Of a stretch of 64,000 nucleotides of DNA, positions 32,501 to 44,642 are shown one piece after another (position 1 is the first letter of the stretch; each line of letters opens with the position of its first letter). The notes beneath the pieces are model-generated. The model saw only the letters and a program-made list of their open reading frames with translations. It ran no database searches and was not told where the DNA came from. The position numbers and the translations under genes are program-made. The DNA comes from Galdieria sulphuraria (lineage: Eukaryota; Rhodophyta; Bangiophyceae; Galdieriales; Galdieriaceae), in NCBI RefSeq assembly GCF_000341285.1, contig NW_005178461.1, positions 120,387 to 184,386 of the forward strand. The letters run 5' to 3'.

Positions 32501-34252
32501 CAAAATGGGATAATGGCTGAAATGGAAATCAGCTTATCAGAAAAACAACATACCATCGAGAAATTGCAAGAAGAACTAGTGCAGAAACAAACACAGCTGA
32601 ACTTGCTAAGTAAAGAGCTGGAGGAAAGCAGCTCAGAACATGAGATTCTACAACAAAAGATTGCCAAGCTTGAATCAGATCAATCCGATTTGACCAGGCA
32701 GCTTGAAAGTGCCTCGAAGCCGAAATCAACAGCTTCTGAAGAATTTGCGACGAAACCGTCAGAGAGTGAAAAATCTCAGCTGAGACTCTACGAGTCAACT
32801 GGTGTTCAAGCATCTCAACAGACTACACATTCGGTTCGTTCCAACGAGAACGATACACCTAGTCAAATAGAAGCCACTCTCGAACATAATTCTATAGCTG
32901 TATTCGAACAAGTTAATTCTTCTCAGCAACCACAGGTTATTAAGGAATCAAATACGGAAGCAGAACCTATAGTTGCGTCAAGTTACGACCAACACTCTGA
33001 AACAGGTCTTCCAACGGATCTCCCTATTTCCCGAGATAAAACTGAACTAGAGCAGCTACTAAGGCAACGAGACTATGAAAATCTGGTTTTACAGCAAGAG
33101 ACCGAGTCATATTATGAAGAGTGGAAAAAGATGGAGAAAGAAAGTGAATTGCTTCGTTCCATGCTACAAAGTTTGGAAGACGAACAAATCCAAATCAGGA
33201 AATGTGCACTAGAATTACGGGAAGCTATGGAAGACTTGTTTGAAGCAAATTCTGCAGACTTTCTTTCCGTCAAGCAGAATCTACAACAATATTTCAATCG
33301 ATTGTTCGAAAAGTTGATGATAGAGGCGTCGTACTCTGCTACAGAATGCAAGGACTCTTTAGGACATACTACTTTTCAAGTCAACTCGATTGGAAAGAGA
33401 GTTGCTAACGAAAGTGACTGGACTGATTCCAAAGACCTAGATGATAGCTGCCAACAAGTGTTCTCTCTTTTCTCATATGAACTGCAGAACCTACAAGCAG
33501 CTATGCAACAACTATCTGAAAATGTTCCTTCCTATATTAATTGTGAAAATGGCTCTGTTCAATGTAGTAACCTTTTACCTGATATGACACTTTCCGGTCA
33601 TTCTGTAGAATTTGAAGAGTTGGGCTCGTATATCCGACAACTCACCCAGCTGTTGTCTGTGTTTAGGAAAATTTCTATTGCAGCCAAGCAAGCACTGCAA
33701 TCAGAAATGTCTCTTGGAAACATTTCTGTGTACGAGGTTTCGCAGCCTGTATTTGGAAATTCAACCACTACTGACGTAGATTTCGGATGTCATTTTTCAC
33801 ACAACTCTTTACCGCAAGCTAGCGATGCCAAGAAACTCTTGGATCGGAACGAAATAGAGACGATTTCTCAAGTTGCTATAGACGCTCTTGCTACGAAGAA
33901 ATATTTGATGGAAAGCATGGAAAGCTTCAACGTGCAAGTTGAACAAGTTCTTTCGTCTGTAGCGAAGCGAATAGATTTTATTTCAGAAAAGCAAAGGAGT
34001 CTTGGAAAGTATTTGAAATCTCGCCATCCTTTGCCAAAGGTATCAAGTCCTTTGAAGCCAGATGTGTCTGGAGAGAATTTGTTGGGCATTCATTTAAGTA
34101 CATCAATGCACAAATCTGAACAGCATACTTGGGAAGATGTTGCTCTTAAACAGATTGAAGAAACACAGCGGCTCATCAATTCTGCACATCAAAGATTGGC
34201 TTGGGAGAAAGCTCGTCTTATTCAGTCAGTCTTTGGACACTTTCATGAATAA
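29579..34252 (+). CDS. Giant coiled-coil protein with N-terminal CM1-like motif
   Basis: An intronless frame of 1557 residues. Residues about 31-62 read LRRQEKEIQRLKKANFNLKL then QVFHLEEKLG, which fits the centrosomin motif 1 (CM1) of CDK5RAP2/centrosomin and fungal Mto1/Pcp1; this motif recruits gamma-tubulin ring complexes. Residues 90-330 are mixed with Ser/Pro-rich parts. From about 350 to 1050 there is long, nearly unbroken heptad coiled coil rich in Glu, Gln and Lys with internal repeats of a roughly 36-residue pattern (for example variants of EELEETRSQLEESQKHYQ). The C-terminal third is less charged and alternates helices and loops. A microtubule-organising or spindle-pole scaffold role is inferred from the motif. 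Intron absence over 4.7 kb is unusual here. Confidence 0.7.
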   Translation: MSERVSFSALRDTLNSPEYEEQPVVSNSADATLRRQEKEIQRLKKANFNLKLQVFHLEEKLGLLPNDFEGDTTNKSTLSMEDSGLQSPKANLLQVLEEKEREVAQRDELLKKARKVIFSLQEKIKELYERKHSLHNASVVKEQIANGDTNNNFLKPDNTWPSSLSETFQVFRKRWNLLAENFPNEMSQIPKEAIVSHDWAALENIFHHVIESLPLFQNLAKNSDNSEFQSPKSSNDNQKSPKFAHDYEFDGRKSNQVMKPRAYSNPPSPLEMDIKNAHGPRRSPEKTHSNQNTPTRHSWDAEYVPVRKLQDILSCFAEIPELRLSQISPRSKLQSDDIIRYLKMIYEQTFNLQEKVLKCQDEIQYKEARVEDALVAKRQAEESLLALHEEREQLLQQAGSVETQLDETIYYYRNENEKLLDELQKSKEELQEAQAFYKDKLTGHTEELEKQREYYEAEIARISEELEETRSQLEESQKHYQDILERQTNEFNEMQENYENQIADLSEEFDQRTKELKEKQRVVEAEVNRLTEELEQVTNQLDETERHYQAENEELVEELDRRTKELQELRDNKEAETVRLSQELDQMGLKLEELKNQYQDERAQKLEEYEKQRNEWERTKEEYEMDIARISVELQQTRNENKNMHSCHEEEMARLNEELHRQTSEMEEAKQRYESEVNQLSEQLEKTKQQLEESESHYRLENERISNELQQVSKRLEEELSKAEQHAALSQMLNEYEEWLSVLQTDNEHHFQRGQPVDCVLRRTLLSEIDEQNNRLTQYESQLEQLKHDYNCLVKEKTSLSSSNQEIEEESRIYREQLEMVQKEKEELKVNQEELQFQNASLKQQAQLIAQELEKCRNELCTSREEAKKLNLKISEEAIIEENLRKRNEIIERELKCITEERDSLRRAIDTYKEQIESMTLEVSTLRTNLTSLEQSYRSKEDELENALQDKQQISKQIDIVREELETALKKYENQNGIMAEMEISLSEKQHTIEKLQEELVQKQTQLNLLSKELEESSSEHEILQQKIAKLESDQSDLTRQLESASKPKSTASEEFATKPSESEKSQLRLYESTGVQASQQTTHSVRSNENDTPSQIEATLEHNSIAVFEQVNSSQQPQVIKESNTEAEPIVASSYDQHSETGLPTDLPISRDKTELEQLLRQRDYENLVLQQETESYYEEWKKMEKESELLRSMLQSLEDEQIQIRKCALELREAMEDLFEANSADFLSVKQNLQQYFNRLFEKLMIEASYSATECKDSLGHTTFQVNSIGKRVANESDWTDSKDLDDSCQQVFSLFSYELQNLQAAMQQLSENVPSYINCENGSVQCSNLLPDMTLSGHSVEFEELGSYIRQLTQLLSVFRKISIAAKQALQSEMSLGNISVYEVSQPVFGNSTTTDVDFGCHFSHNSLPQASDAKKLLDRNEIETISQVAIDALATKKYLMESMESFNVQVEQVLSSVAKRIDFISEKQRSLGKYLKSRHPLPKVSSPLKPDVSGENLLGIHLSTSMHKSEQHTWEDVALKQIEETQRLINSAHQRLAWEKARLIQSVFGHFHE

Positions 34253-34648
34253 GTATCTCTGATAATAATAGCCTGTACCTATGACTCTAGTCTCATATAT
34301 CACTTTAGAACAGTAAATAACCAATACAATATATATTCTGGATTATCATTTCATGTGACAAGTATATCTCTCATTCGGAATATACTTGCGTAGAAATGAC
34401 AAAATATCTTATCTAGCGTCGGTGCATACTTCGACATTTTTTATACTGGATTTCGGAAAGAATCCATGCCTTTGTCGCTCCCGTCCCAAACTTGTACTTC
34501 CATTTTCTACTTGCTAGTATCTCGAGTAAACAATTGAAATAAGTATTTGAAACTTGATTTTTGCTCATCCGTTTTCTTATTGACTCAAAAATGTTTGGTC
34601 ATCAAATGAAATCTCTAGCATGATTTGATACAGCCATAATTTTTTATT
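34253..34648. other. 396-bp convergent spacer, no gene
   Basis: It lies between the stop of the coiled-coil gene and the stop of cystathionine beta-synthase. It is AT-rich. I see no reading frame or RNA gene. Confidence 0.5.
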
Positions 34649-36686
<2,038 letters not shown>

Positions 36687-36748
36687 GTTTGTCCAATAGA
36701 AACAGAATTGGCGCAATTTGTTATTTTTTCTTGAGTGGCGGTGGTGTT
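36687..36748. promoter_or_regulatory. 62-bp bidirectional spacer CBS/fibrillin
   Basis: The ATG of CBS (minus) and the first in-frame ATG of the fibrillin gene (plus) are 62 bp apart. The fibrillin frame stays open upstream through this gap but contains no ATG there. Confidence 0.45.
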
Positions 36749-37787
36749 ATGTTTTTCATGCGTTCGGAGAAATCTTTACTTTTCCTTTCTCAAGCTAGTT
36801 TTACCTTCAGCTCTTTTTATTCTTGCAAGTGTTCTTTTTGTAAGACATGCAGTGGCTCTAGCTGGCGTTTCCGTTCCAAAACTTTGTTTCCTTCAAATGC
36901 TAGGAACTTGAAGGGAAAAAGAACGACTCCTGTCTTTTATTCGCAAAATTCTCTTTCTAATGGCGACAATTTTACTTCCCCTGGTAATGAGTATTCCAGT
37001 AGTCGTAAGGAAAATGATAGTTTTGGAGAGAGCACGATGTCTGGTGCCTACAATACCAGCAACAACGGCGGTGAGAGCAAATCTAACTCACAGCAGGACC
37101 CCACGGAAGAGGTCCCATTCGGCATAGGCGAGGCGGCCAGGCGATACAATCGCAAGATACGACTATATCAGTTATGTGCTAGTACAGATAGGGGTCAAAT
37201 GAGCAGACCAGAGCAACGCTCTGAAGTAGAAGATTTGGCAGCAGAATTGGAGTCGTTGAATCCTACGCCCAATCCCTTGGATGGAACCAAACTCGATGGC
37301 TCCTGGGAACTTATATATAGTTCTGTACCTTTTTACAAGACAAATCCTCTTTTGTTAGCTTCAGTTACTCCATTCTTGAGGATCGGTCAGTGGAGACAAA
37401 ATATTTCCCTGTCTTATGGAGAGCTGATGAATGAAGTAGACCTTGAAGCATTTCCAGGGTTGATGGGTACCATTTTACAACAAACACGAGTAACTCCTGT
37501 GGGTGGAGAGAGACTAGAAATAGTGATTGATAAAACGAGTTTGAAAGGACGTTCTGTTGCTAACCGACTTGATTTGGGTGGTATTCAATTGGATATACCA
37601 TTTGGAGACATCTTACGACGAGTTCAAGGCTCTTCTTCTGAACTTTTTCTTGACACTTATTATGTAAGTATATGTTATTTTTGATGAACTATTTCTGAGA
37701 CGTGTTGCGTATGTCAAGTTGGACGATGATTTGCGTATAAGTCGTACTCGAGGAGGTCGTTTGTTGATTTTTAGTAGAGTCAAATGA
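36749..37787 (+). CDS. Plastid lipid-associated protein (fibrillin/PAP family)
   Basis: Two exons (36749-37663 and 37719-37787) with a 55-bp intron, giving 327 residues. A second ATG at 36758 is an alternative start. Residues 1-45 are Ser/Phe/Lys/Cys-rich with little acid, like a plastid transit peptide, followed by about 80 Ser/Asn-rich residues. The PAP_fibrillin lipocalin-like domain then runs from KIRLYQLCAST to the end: LDGSWELIYSS, NEVDLEAFPG, RLDLGGIQLDIPFGD and the terminal YLDDDLRISRTRGGRLLIF, completed by exon 2. Fibrillins coat plastoglobules and help lipid and quinone traffic at thylakoids. All domain blocks are present. Confidence 0.85.
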
Positions 37788-38107
37788 TTCTTTGTATGTT
37801 AGCTTTATCTTTTTGTTTTGTTGGGGTTTGTAGAAATAGAGCAAGTGGGAAAGTTGTGTGTTAGCTTTTTGAGAATAAATGAGTGTTTTGTTTTTAATTG
37901 ATATGTCTATTGATAAAGTTGCTATGCAAATTCCACTATCATTAGTTCCTTATTCTTCGCCTCTAATACTTGTCTACAGACTCTTTGCTATAATCACATG
38001 ACGATAATCATTGTGATAAGCTCATTATAATTTGAAACTCGATGTATTCCGAAAATGAACGGCTATTGAGATTGAGAACATTCGCCATCTTTTACAAATT
38101 CTTTTAG
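37788..38107. other. 320-bp spacer, nothing recognised
   Basis: Both flanking genes are on the plus strand. The first 100 bp should be the fibrillin 3' UTR. I see no small gene or structured RNA. Confidence 0.45.
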
Positions 38108-39784
38108 ATGGACTCATCGACGGACAGCTTCAGTTCTCTCGAGGAACACATTATTTTTATTGACGACGGAACTTTCGGTGGAAACAATAATGTTGAACAA
38201 TTGGGAAGATATGAAATTGAAACATCGAAGCAAAGAGAGTCTATCATATCAGAGATTGGCAACTTTGTTGAACAAACCTCACATCAAACAGACCAGTCGA
38301 TTGCGAACCTTAGCGCTGGGCCAGAGTCTAAAGAGTCTATAAAAAAGCGTAGAAAAGACTACGAGTATTCTTCGGAACGAATGCAGTTGATGATGGGCGA
38401 CTCCACTTTTTTGCAACTTGGTATTTCGCGACCACTCCTTGTGGCCATCCGCCAGTTGGGATGGGAAGTTCCCACTCCAATTCAAGACAAAGTCATTCCT
38501 TTGGCACTAGTAGGCCGTGATATTTGTGCCAGCGCTGTTACTGGGTCTGGAAAGACGGGAGCCTTTGCCGTCCCTATTTTGGAAAAACTATGGAGAAGCG
38601 CCTCTAAAGTTTCTTTGGTTCGTGTCATTGTGATACTTCCAACAAGGGAGCTTGCTTTACAGTGCAAACAAGTGTTTACAGAGCTTAGCAAGAACATGGA
38701 TATTGATATTGAGTTGGCTATTGGCGGTTTAGCTGTGAGAGCGGAACAAGATGCCCTGCAGAGATGTCCAGATATTGTCATTGGAACACCTGGTCGCATC
38801 ATTGACCATATAAGAAATACAAAGGGTTTCAGTGTTGATGATGTTGAAATTGTAGTTTTGGATGAGGCGGATAGATTGTTAGATCTTGGTTTTTCTGAAG
38901 AGTTGGAGGAGATTATTCGAAGTTGTTCTCCTAAACGTCAAACCTTGCTATTCAGTGCAACTATGACGACAAGTGTCCAACAATTGGCCTTATTGTCGTT
39001 AAAAGAGCCTGCGAATATTGTGGTCGATCCTTTATACGAAGTTTCCAAGACATTGGAACAAGAATTTGTATTGATATCCGACGGCAACAATGTGAACAAA
39101 AGAATCTCTTATTTATTAGCATTATGTTGTAGGACATATACACAAAGAGTCATATTATTCTTTTCTAAGAGATCTGTTGCACATCAAATATTTATTATTT
39201 TTGGTATGCTTGGTCTTTCTGCTGTGGAGCTTCATGGAAACTTGTCACAAATGCAACGAATGGAGGCATTGAATCGATTTCGCAAAGGTCAGTGTGAGTT
39301 TTTGCTTTGCACAGATGTTGCTTCCAGAGGATTGGATATATTTGATGTTCGAACGGTTATCAATTACGAGATGCCAAATGACATTCGAACGTATGTCCAT
39401 CGAGTTGGTCGTACAGCCAGAGCAGGAGCAAAGGGAAAGGCAGTAACGCTAGTGGATGAAACGAGCCATGCTCGTAGATTGCTTTCTGTCATCCAAAAAC
39501 GTTCCAAGACTACATTAAAGTCTCGTTCTATTACTGACAGTGTATTGGATAAGTATTTAGAAATACTTTTTAGTAAGCAAGGACAAATTAAAGAACAGTT
39601 ACAGAAAGAGCGACATGAGAAAGAGATAGAGATGGCTGAGATGGAAGCAAAAAAGGCACAAAATTTGATCGATCATGCCGATGAAATATATGCAAGACCC
39701 AAGAGAACCTGGTTTCGGTCATCTAGAAAGCCTACAACAACATCAAGAAAAAAACAAAATAGAAAGAAAAAAGGAAATAACTAA
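38108..39784 (+). CDS. DEAD-box RNA helicase, DRS1/DDX27-like
   Basis: A single-exon frame of 558 residues. All helicase motifs are present in order: the Q motif in LGWEVPTPIQ, AVTGSGKTGAF (motif I), LPTRELALQ (Ia), TPGRIIDH (Ib), VLDEADRLLDLGF (II), LFSATM (III), RVILFFSKR (IV), TDVASRGLDIFDV (V) and HRVGRTARAGAKG (VI). The DRLLDLGF and ELEEIIRSCPxRQT-like wording points to the DRS1/DDX27 branch that matures 60S ribosomal subunits in the nucleolus. The C-terminus is helical, then very basic (SRKKQNRKKKGN), a likely nucleolar and RNA-binding tail. The N-terminal 90 residues are acidic and unlike any domain. Confidence 0.85.
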   Translation: MDSSTDSFSSLEEHIIFIDDGTFGGNNNVEQLGRYEIETSKQRESIISEIGNFVEQTSHQTDQSIANLSAGPESKESIKKRRKDYEYSSERMQLMMGDSTFLQLGISRPLLVAIRQLGWEVPTPIQDKVIPLALVGRDICASAVTGSGKTGAFAVPILEKLWRSASKVSLVRVIVILPTRELALQCKQVFTELSKNMDIDIELAIGGLAVRAEQDALQRCPDIVIGTPGRIIDHIRNTKGFSVDDVEIVVLDEADRLLDLGFSEELEEIIRSCSPKRQTLLFSATMTTSVQQLALLSLKEPANIVVDPLYEVSKTLEQEFVLISDGNNVNKRISYLLALCCRTYTQRVILFFSKRSVAHQIFIIFGMLGLSAVELHGNLSQMQRMEALNRFRKGQCEFLLCTDVASRGLDIFDVRTVINYEMPNDIRTYVHRVGRTARAGAKGKAVTLVDETSHARRLLSVIQKRSKTTLKSRSITDSVLDKYLEILFSKQGQIKEQLQKERHEKEIEMAEMEAKKAQNLIDHADEIYARPKRTWFRSSRKPTTTSRKKQNRKKKGNN

Positions 39785-39976
39785 AGTATCGTTATATTAA
39801 TATCTTGAGACAGTCGAGGAACCACGTATTTACAAGAATGGAATATACTGAGGAATAACCAATTAAGTTTCTGCCAAATTGACCCAAAAATATGGAAAAG
39901 GACGACCCCTTCGAGATAGAATTGCAATCTACAAATTGGAATAAACAAATCTCCAAGTTTCTCAACAAAGTTCCAA

Positions 39977-40002
39977 TCATTCATTCATTCATTCATTCAT
40001 TC
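39977..40002. repeat. (ATTC)n microsatellite
   Basis: About six tandem ATTC copies between the helicase gene and the FBXO9-like gene stop, in non-coding DNA. Confidence 0.85.
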
Positions 40003-40039
40003 GTGTTTGAGCATTTCTCAATTCTGAAAGCATCTCAAC

Positions 40040-41193
40040 TCAGTTAGCCTTGATGTAGTCTTCCTCATGAAAAAGTCGTGCACATCGTTCATGGAAACAG
40101 CGAAATGCAATGAAAGAATAGTATTTCACTTGTTTGTCTTTTGAGTGGAATACTGGACAGTCTGAGCCTTCATGTATAGAAAAGTGACTCTCAACATATA
40201 AACTAAACAATATAAGTGAATGAATTCAACAGGATAAATAACATACCGATCATTTGCACCGCGACAGGTTGATGAGAGTTTCAATGAATAAACAACTATA
40301 AATTCACTATAAGCATTTGTTCACGTTCAAAAGTCAACATACCAGTCGCATCTCGCATTTCAGGATATTTTGGTTGTTTCACAGAACTTATGACAGTAAC
40401 TTGTTTCGTTTTCTCGTTGAACTCATAACTACCTAAACAAGGTGTCGCTTTATCGCGTTCGTTTGCTGAGGGAGACCAATTTCTTCTATGGAAACTTTTA
40501 AATCTTCAGTAACAGGGCATACAACAACGCAAACCTTAGACGCTTCACAGCTGACGTAGGCTTTTCTGCACTTGTTAACACTATGCATATACCTTGAAAG
40601 TACTCAGATATGTGTGTCATCTACAACCAACAAACCCACCATCTGGATAAAATCGTAAGAACCGAAAATAGGTTACCAGAAAAACTGGTTGCTTATATTT
40701 TCCTTCAGTTAGTCCCATTCGAATGTATTGATGCCTTGAAATGTAAACTCCATCAAACCTAAGGTGTGGACGTTCCAAAAACATGCGTCTCCAGGAGCCT
40801 CCTGTGATAGTCACTCGAAATAAACGAACAATATAAGAAACAACACTATAGATACCATAAGACACAACACTCTTCATAGTTTCCACGTTGCCACCTGAAG
40901 GCCAGGTTTCCATACAGATTCGCTTCCAGTGTGCTGGGTCAAAAGACAACGAATTCCAACGACGACAAACTCTTGAACAGTGTGAGAAGTCAACAACTCG
41001 ATAATTAAAAGTACCTTGAACATGCTGCTAGATCAGAAGGCGAAAGACGTGCAAATATTTGATACATAACGTCATCACTAAGACAGTCGCCAGATGGACC
41101 ATTGAATACTGAAGTGGCTTCCCCTTCATCTGTTGCCTTTGTCTTCCTATAGAAACTCGTGAGAATAACAATTATCACTGCATTCCGAAGCAT
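40040..41193 (-). CDS. F-box protein, FBXO9-like
   Basis: Six exons on the minus strand: 41193-41015, 40971-40640, 40592-40535, 40485-40343, 40295-40247, 40202-40040; 307 residues. The F-box (LSDDVMYQIFARLSPSDLAA, then CSRVCRRWNSLSFDPAHWKRIC) binds SKP1 in SCF ubiquitin ligases. The downstream part matches FBXO9: WRRMFLERPHLRFDGVYIS, FLRFYPDG, then ICIVLTSAEKPTSAVKRLR, CLGSYEFNEKTKQV and LKLSSTCRGANDR. Splice sites were chosen because they restore these blocks (for example G-GT joining PDG to ICIVL). The TPR-like N-terminus of animal FBXO9 is not seen; an extra upstream exon is possible. The target is unknown. Confidence 0.8.
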
Positions 41194-41577
41194 ACAATAT
41201 CAAATTTCTGTTATAAAGACTTAGCCATGGTCTGTCACATATGTGAAACTTAACGACTCTCGGTTCATAATCCACCATCAGAATGCTCACTGAAAATGAC
41301 AAGGATTGAATTGCACCCTCTGAAAAGGAAGAATGGAAGACTCGTTCAATTAGCCATATGACTCATTTGGAAAGACACAGAGAGAGAAATGTGAAAAAAT
41401 GATAAAGTTCGAATACTGTTCTTCATACTATGTTCATAGTAAATTGAAAAGAATATCTCAATCAACATAGACAAAAAGATATTACAAATTATTTTGCATT
41501 TACTATGTTCCGTAAAGGAACAAAAGAAAGATGACTGTCATGAAGACCTTTCTTTTGCCATTGTTGTTCCATTTGTT
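41194..41577. other. 384-bp spacer, nothing recognised
   Basis: It lies between the FBXO9-like start and the stop of the 75-residue gene, both on the minus strand, so it should hold the FBXO9-like promoter and one 3' end. No other gene is seen. Confidence 0.45.
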
Positions 41578-41853
41578 TTAGGCTCTCTTACAAATGCTTT
41601 TCAACTCGTTGCCTTTGAAATAAGGAGGACTTCGGACCTTCGGTTTCGGACCAGGCCGAGTTTTCTTAGTCAAGGGTGTTGGTTTATTCTGTCTTGGCTC
41701 TTGTAAGATATCTATTATCTCCTTCAAAGTTTCACTTAAACAGGCAACTTGAGCATCAAGTTTTTTGAACAGCATCAACACATTCTAAATAGTATAACTC
41801 ATTACTTCTTCAGAATTCATTCCTTGTCTTACCTCATTGTCTGGATGACTCAT
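41578..41853 (-). CDS. Small basic protein, 75 residues, unidentified
   Basis: Two exons (41853-41833 and 41784-41578) with a 48-bp GTAAGA...TTTAG intron of phase 0. The protein starts MSHPDNENVLMLFKKLDAQ and continues as one amphipathic heptad helix (VACLSETLKEIIDILQEP), then a basic tail (KKTRPGPKPKVRSPPYFKG). Such short helix-plus-tail proteins are often subunits of coiled-coil assemblies; the size recalls small kinetochore or BLOC-type subunits, but nothing decides it. The splice signals and clean frame make the gene plausible. Its ATG is 15 bp from the divergent F-box/LRR start. Confidence 0.45.
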
Positions 41854-41868
41854 GTCTCAAAGAAGAAA
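41854..41868. promoter_or_regulatory. 15-bp gap between divergent start codons
   Basis: It lies between the ATG of the 75-residue gene (minus) and the most likely ATG of the F-box/LRR gene (plus, 41869). An earlier in-frame ATG at 41845 would even overlap the other gene. If the F-box start is at 41908 the gap is 54 bp. Confidence 0.35.
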
Positions 41869-43055
41869 ATGAAAAGGCGCCATTTTTCTTTGTGCCAATC
41901 GTTCATGGAACACGATGATCCATTTGCTTCACTTAGTGATGATTTATTGTTGTTCATATTCAATAAGTTAGACACTGTTCACCTTTGCTACATAGCTTCA
42001 GTATGCTTTGGACTACCCTAGAAACAATTTCTCAACGTTAGGTAGGTTTGTCGTCGTTGGCGCTATGTGGTAAGACAACTAGTGAAGAAAATTCACGTAC
42101 TTCTTCTTGGAAAGTCTTTGAAGCAGTATTTTCAGTAAGTGTACCTGTATTAAGTAATTCAAGTGTTGAAACGGATCAGTATCCCCACTGGTCGTCAGAT
42201 TCTTTCGCTTGTTCGTTTTTTTTCTTACGTGGAAGTGCTTTCATTCCGAAACTGGCCTTGGTAAAAGCTTGCCTCTTGGTACCAAATATGCAATTGCTAA
42301 TACTTATATTTAGGGTGGAAAGATTCCCTGAAGTTGCTTCCGTTGTGATGCGAGGACTTCGTTCCGCGACTTTGAAGAAGGTCGATGTTGGTGGACTACC
42401 TGTACAACCTGGTGACATATGGATACTTCGGGATAACTGTCCGAATCTTTGTGGCTTGAAGTTAGGAGGATGTTCAACTGTGGACGACGAGTTTGTGAAA
42501 CAAAGTGTGAAACGACTTAAACCGCATCTGAAAGAATTGGATATTTCAGACTCGACACGAGTAACAACTGCGGCTATAAAATTTGCCATAGAAAATGGTG
42601 TTATTCGGTTGAAGGCATCTCGTTGCAAAAGAATATCTGGAGCTTTGGTGATTAATCATGTTCCTAAAGGAAATGAGTCCAGAGATGACGAACACTGCTT
42701 GACTTTGACGCAGTGTAAGAACATAAATTGGTTCCATCTTGATAGGAACTTGAGATTTACTACTATCAACCTCTCGCAGTGCACATCTCTTGAATATTGT
42801 CATATTTATGATAATGCATTACAAAATTTGCATCTTTCTGGTTGTAGAAATCTTCGAGTTGTTGAAGTAGCTTCATCCAATCTGAAAGTGGCGAATTTGT
42901 TTAGCTGCAAACAACTTTCGGAAGAGATTATATACAAATTAATCGAAAATTGTCCCATGTTGACGGAGATAAATCTTGCAGGCTTAGGTTTTGCTTCTCA
43001 AGTGCAACAATGGCTTTTGGAAAACCGCTTAATGGGTTCTTTGAATCTTGGTTAA
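41869..43055 (+). CDS. F-box/leucine-rich-repeat protein
   Basis: Four exons (41869-42000, 42046-42134, 42180-42260, 42314-43055) give 347 residues. The F-box spans DDPFASLSDDLLLFIFNKLD through CYIASVCRRWRYV, restored only when intron 1 ends at GGTAG before GTTTGTCGT. Next comes ILSLVRFFSYVEVLSFRNW, then at least six degenerate LRRs of the cysteine-containing type: LCGLKLGGCSTVDDEF, LKELDISDSTRVTTAAI, IRLKASRCKRISG, INLSQCTSLEYC, LHLSGCRNLRVVEV, LTEINLAGLGF. Such proteins are substrate receptors of SCF ubiquitin ligases. Start choices are ATG at 41845, 41869 or 41908; 41869 was preferred because it does not overlap the divergent gene. Confidence 0.78.
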
Positions 43056-43181
43056 TGAGAAGAACAAAAATAATGATTGTATGGGAATATCATGCATCTC
43101 TCTCGTGGGTTATTTGCCCTGCAATCGATTGGGTTTCGTGATATAGAGAAACTTAACTATACCATCCCAGCCCAATTCAAA

Positions 43182-44642
43182 TCATTTATTTTCTTGTTGA
43201 AACCTTCGTAAAAAATCTGGAATGTCACGCTTGGGTTTAGTTACATGTGAGGCTACTGATGAAGAAGATGAAGTAGATGAACGAGGACTCGCACTTCCTT
43301 GAATGAAAGATGTCACGTCAACAGCAGATGCTTTTTGTGTCATAGATGATGATGCACTATCAGAGGGCTGCGGAAAACCAGTAGCAATGACAGTAATGGA
43401 TAATTCATTTTCCATACTATCATCGACCAAAGCACCAAATATTATGTTTGCATTCAAGTCCACTGCTTCGTAAATAACTTCGGCGGCTGCGTTTATTTCG
43501 TGTAGCGTCATATCATTTCCGCCTGTAATGTTAAAAACAATTCCTTTTGCACGCTCAATTGGAAAGTCAAGTAATGGAGAAGAAATGGCAGCAACTGCGG
43601 CATCTTTGGCACGGGATTTGCCTGAACCGCTTCCAATTCCCATCAAAGCTGAACCTGCATCTGCCATAATAGAACGAACATCGGCAAAGTCAACATTAAT
43701 TAGACCTGGACGAACGATAATTTCTGAGATTCCAACTACTCCTTGTCTTAAGATATCATCTGCTACAGAAAAAGCCTTTTCTAAGGCAGTATTCTCGGGG
43801 ACAATTTCAAGTAGCTTGTCATTGGAAACTACAATCAAAGTATCCACTTCTTTCCTTAAAGCCTCGATTGCCTCCTCTGCCTGTTGCATTCTCCTTCTTC
43901 CCTCAAAGCTAAAAGGTTTCGTCACAACTCCAACAGTAAGACAACCTTGTTCTTTGGCTATTTTGGCAACAATAGGCGCTGCACCTGAACCTGTTCCACC
44001 TCCCATGCCCGCTGTAACAAACACAAGATCTCCACCTTGAACTGCTGAGCTTATTGCAGCCTGAGACTCTTCTGCTGCCTGTCTACCAACTTCAGGTTTC
44101 CCACCAGCACCCAATCCCCTAGTAATTTCGCTCCCTATTGTTACAGAGTTGCTCGTTTTCACACGTGAAAGAGCCTGAGCGTCAGTGTTGATACACCAAA
44201 ATTCAACTCCTTCAACCATTCCACACATTCGATTCACAGCATTACTTCCACCACCACCAACTCCGACAACTTTAATAACACAGGGATTTACAGCACCCCC
44301 TGAAGATACAAACTTGGTTCCTGTTTGAGTAGTTCCAAAAGATCGATGCGTTTGATTGGACTTGACATTTTCCTTGGACGAAGCTGTTGTTGTACTGTTG
44401 GTAGGATACATCTTTGAACTGTTCTTATCGGAAGTTGGTTTCTGACTGCTATCTCTTAAAGGAAGTGGTGAAGAGACGGAGTCACTGGCTTCTGGAAAGA
44501 TGACAAGAACATTGTTTCTCCTCACGAAGCGTTGATGAAAACAGGACCCAGGACCTCGATTACTCTTTTTATCGTATACAAAAGAAGACTGTTTCGAAGA
44601 AAACAACGCACCACCAGAACTACTACAAAGGAACGACAACAT
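43182..44642 (-). CDS. ftsZ: Plastid division protein FtsZ
   Basis: A single-exon frame of 486 residues. Residues 1-115 are Ser/Thr-rich with a basic start, consistent with a plastid transit peptide and linker. The GTPase domain starts at [18 protein letters not shown] and has the tubulin signature [21 protein letters not shown], and [19 protein letters not shown] in the C-terminal part. The extreme C-terminus IPDFLRRF is the conserved core motif that binds division partners and marks the FtsZ2-type plastid protein of cyanobacterial origin. Mitochondrial FtsZ of red algae is of alpha-proteobacterial type; the wording here favours the plastid type. No missing catalytic residue was noted. Confidence 0.92.
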   Translation of the reverse strand: MLSFLCSSSGGALFSSKQSSFVYDKKSNRGPGSCFHQRFVRRNNVLVIFPEASDSVSSPLPLRDSSQKPTSDKNSSKMYPTNSTTTASSKENVKSNQTHRSFGTTQTGTKFVSSGGAVNPCVIKVVGVGGGGSNAVNRMCGMVEGVEFWCINTDAQALSRVKTSNSVTIGSEITRGLGAGGKPEVGRQAAEESQAAISSAVQGGDLVFVTAGMGGGTGSGAAPIVAKIAKEQGCLTVGVVTKPFSFEGRRRMQQAEEAIEALRKEVDTLIVVSNDKLLEIVPENTALEKAFSVADDILRQGVVGISEIIVRPGLINVDFADVRSIMADAGSALMGIGSGSGKSRAKDAAVAAISSPLLDFPIERAKGIVFNITGGNDMTLHEINAAAEVIYEAVDLNANIIFGALVDDSMENELSITVIATGFPQPSDSASSSMTQKASAVDVTSFIQGSASPRSSTSSSSSVASHVTKPKRDIPDFLRRFQQENK

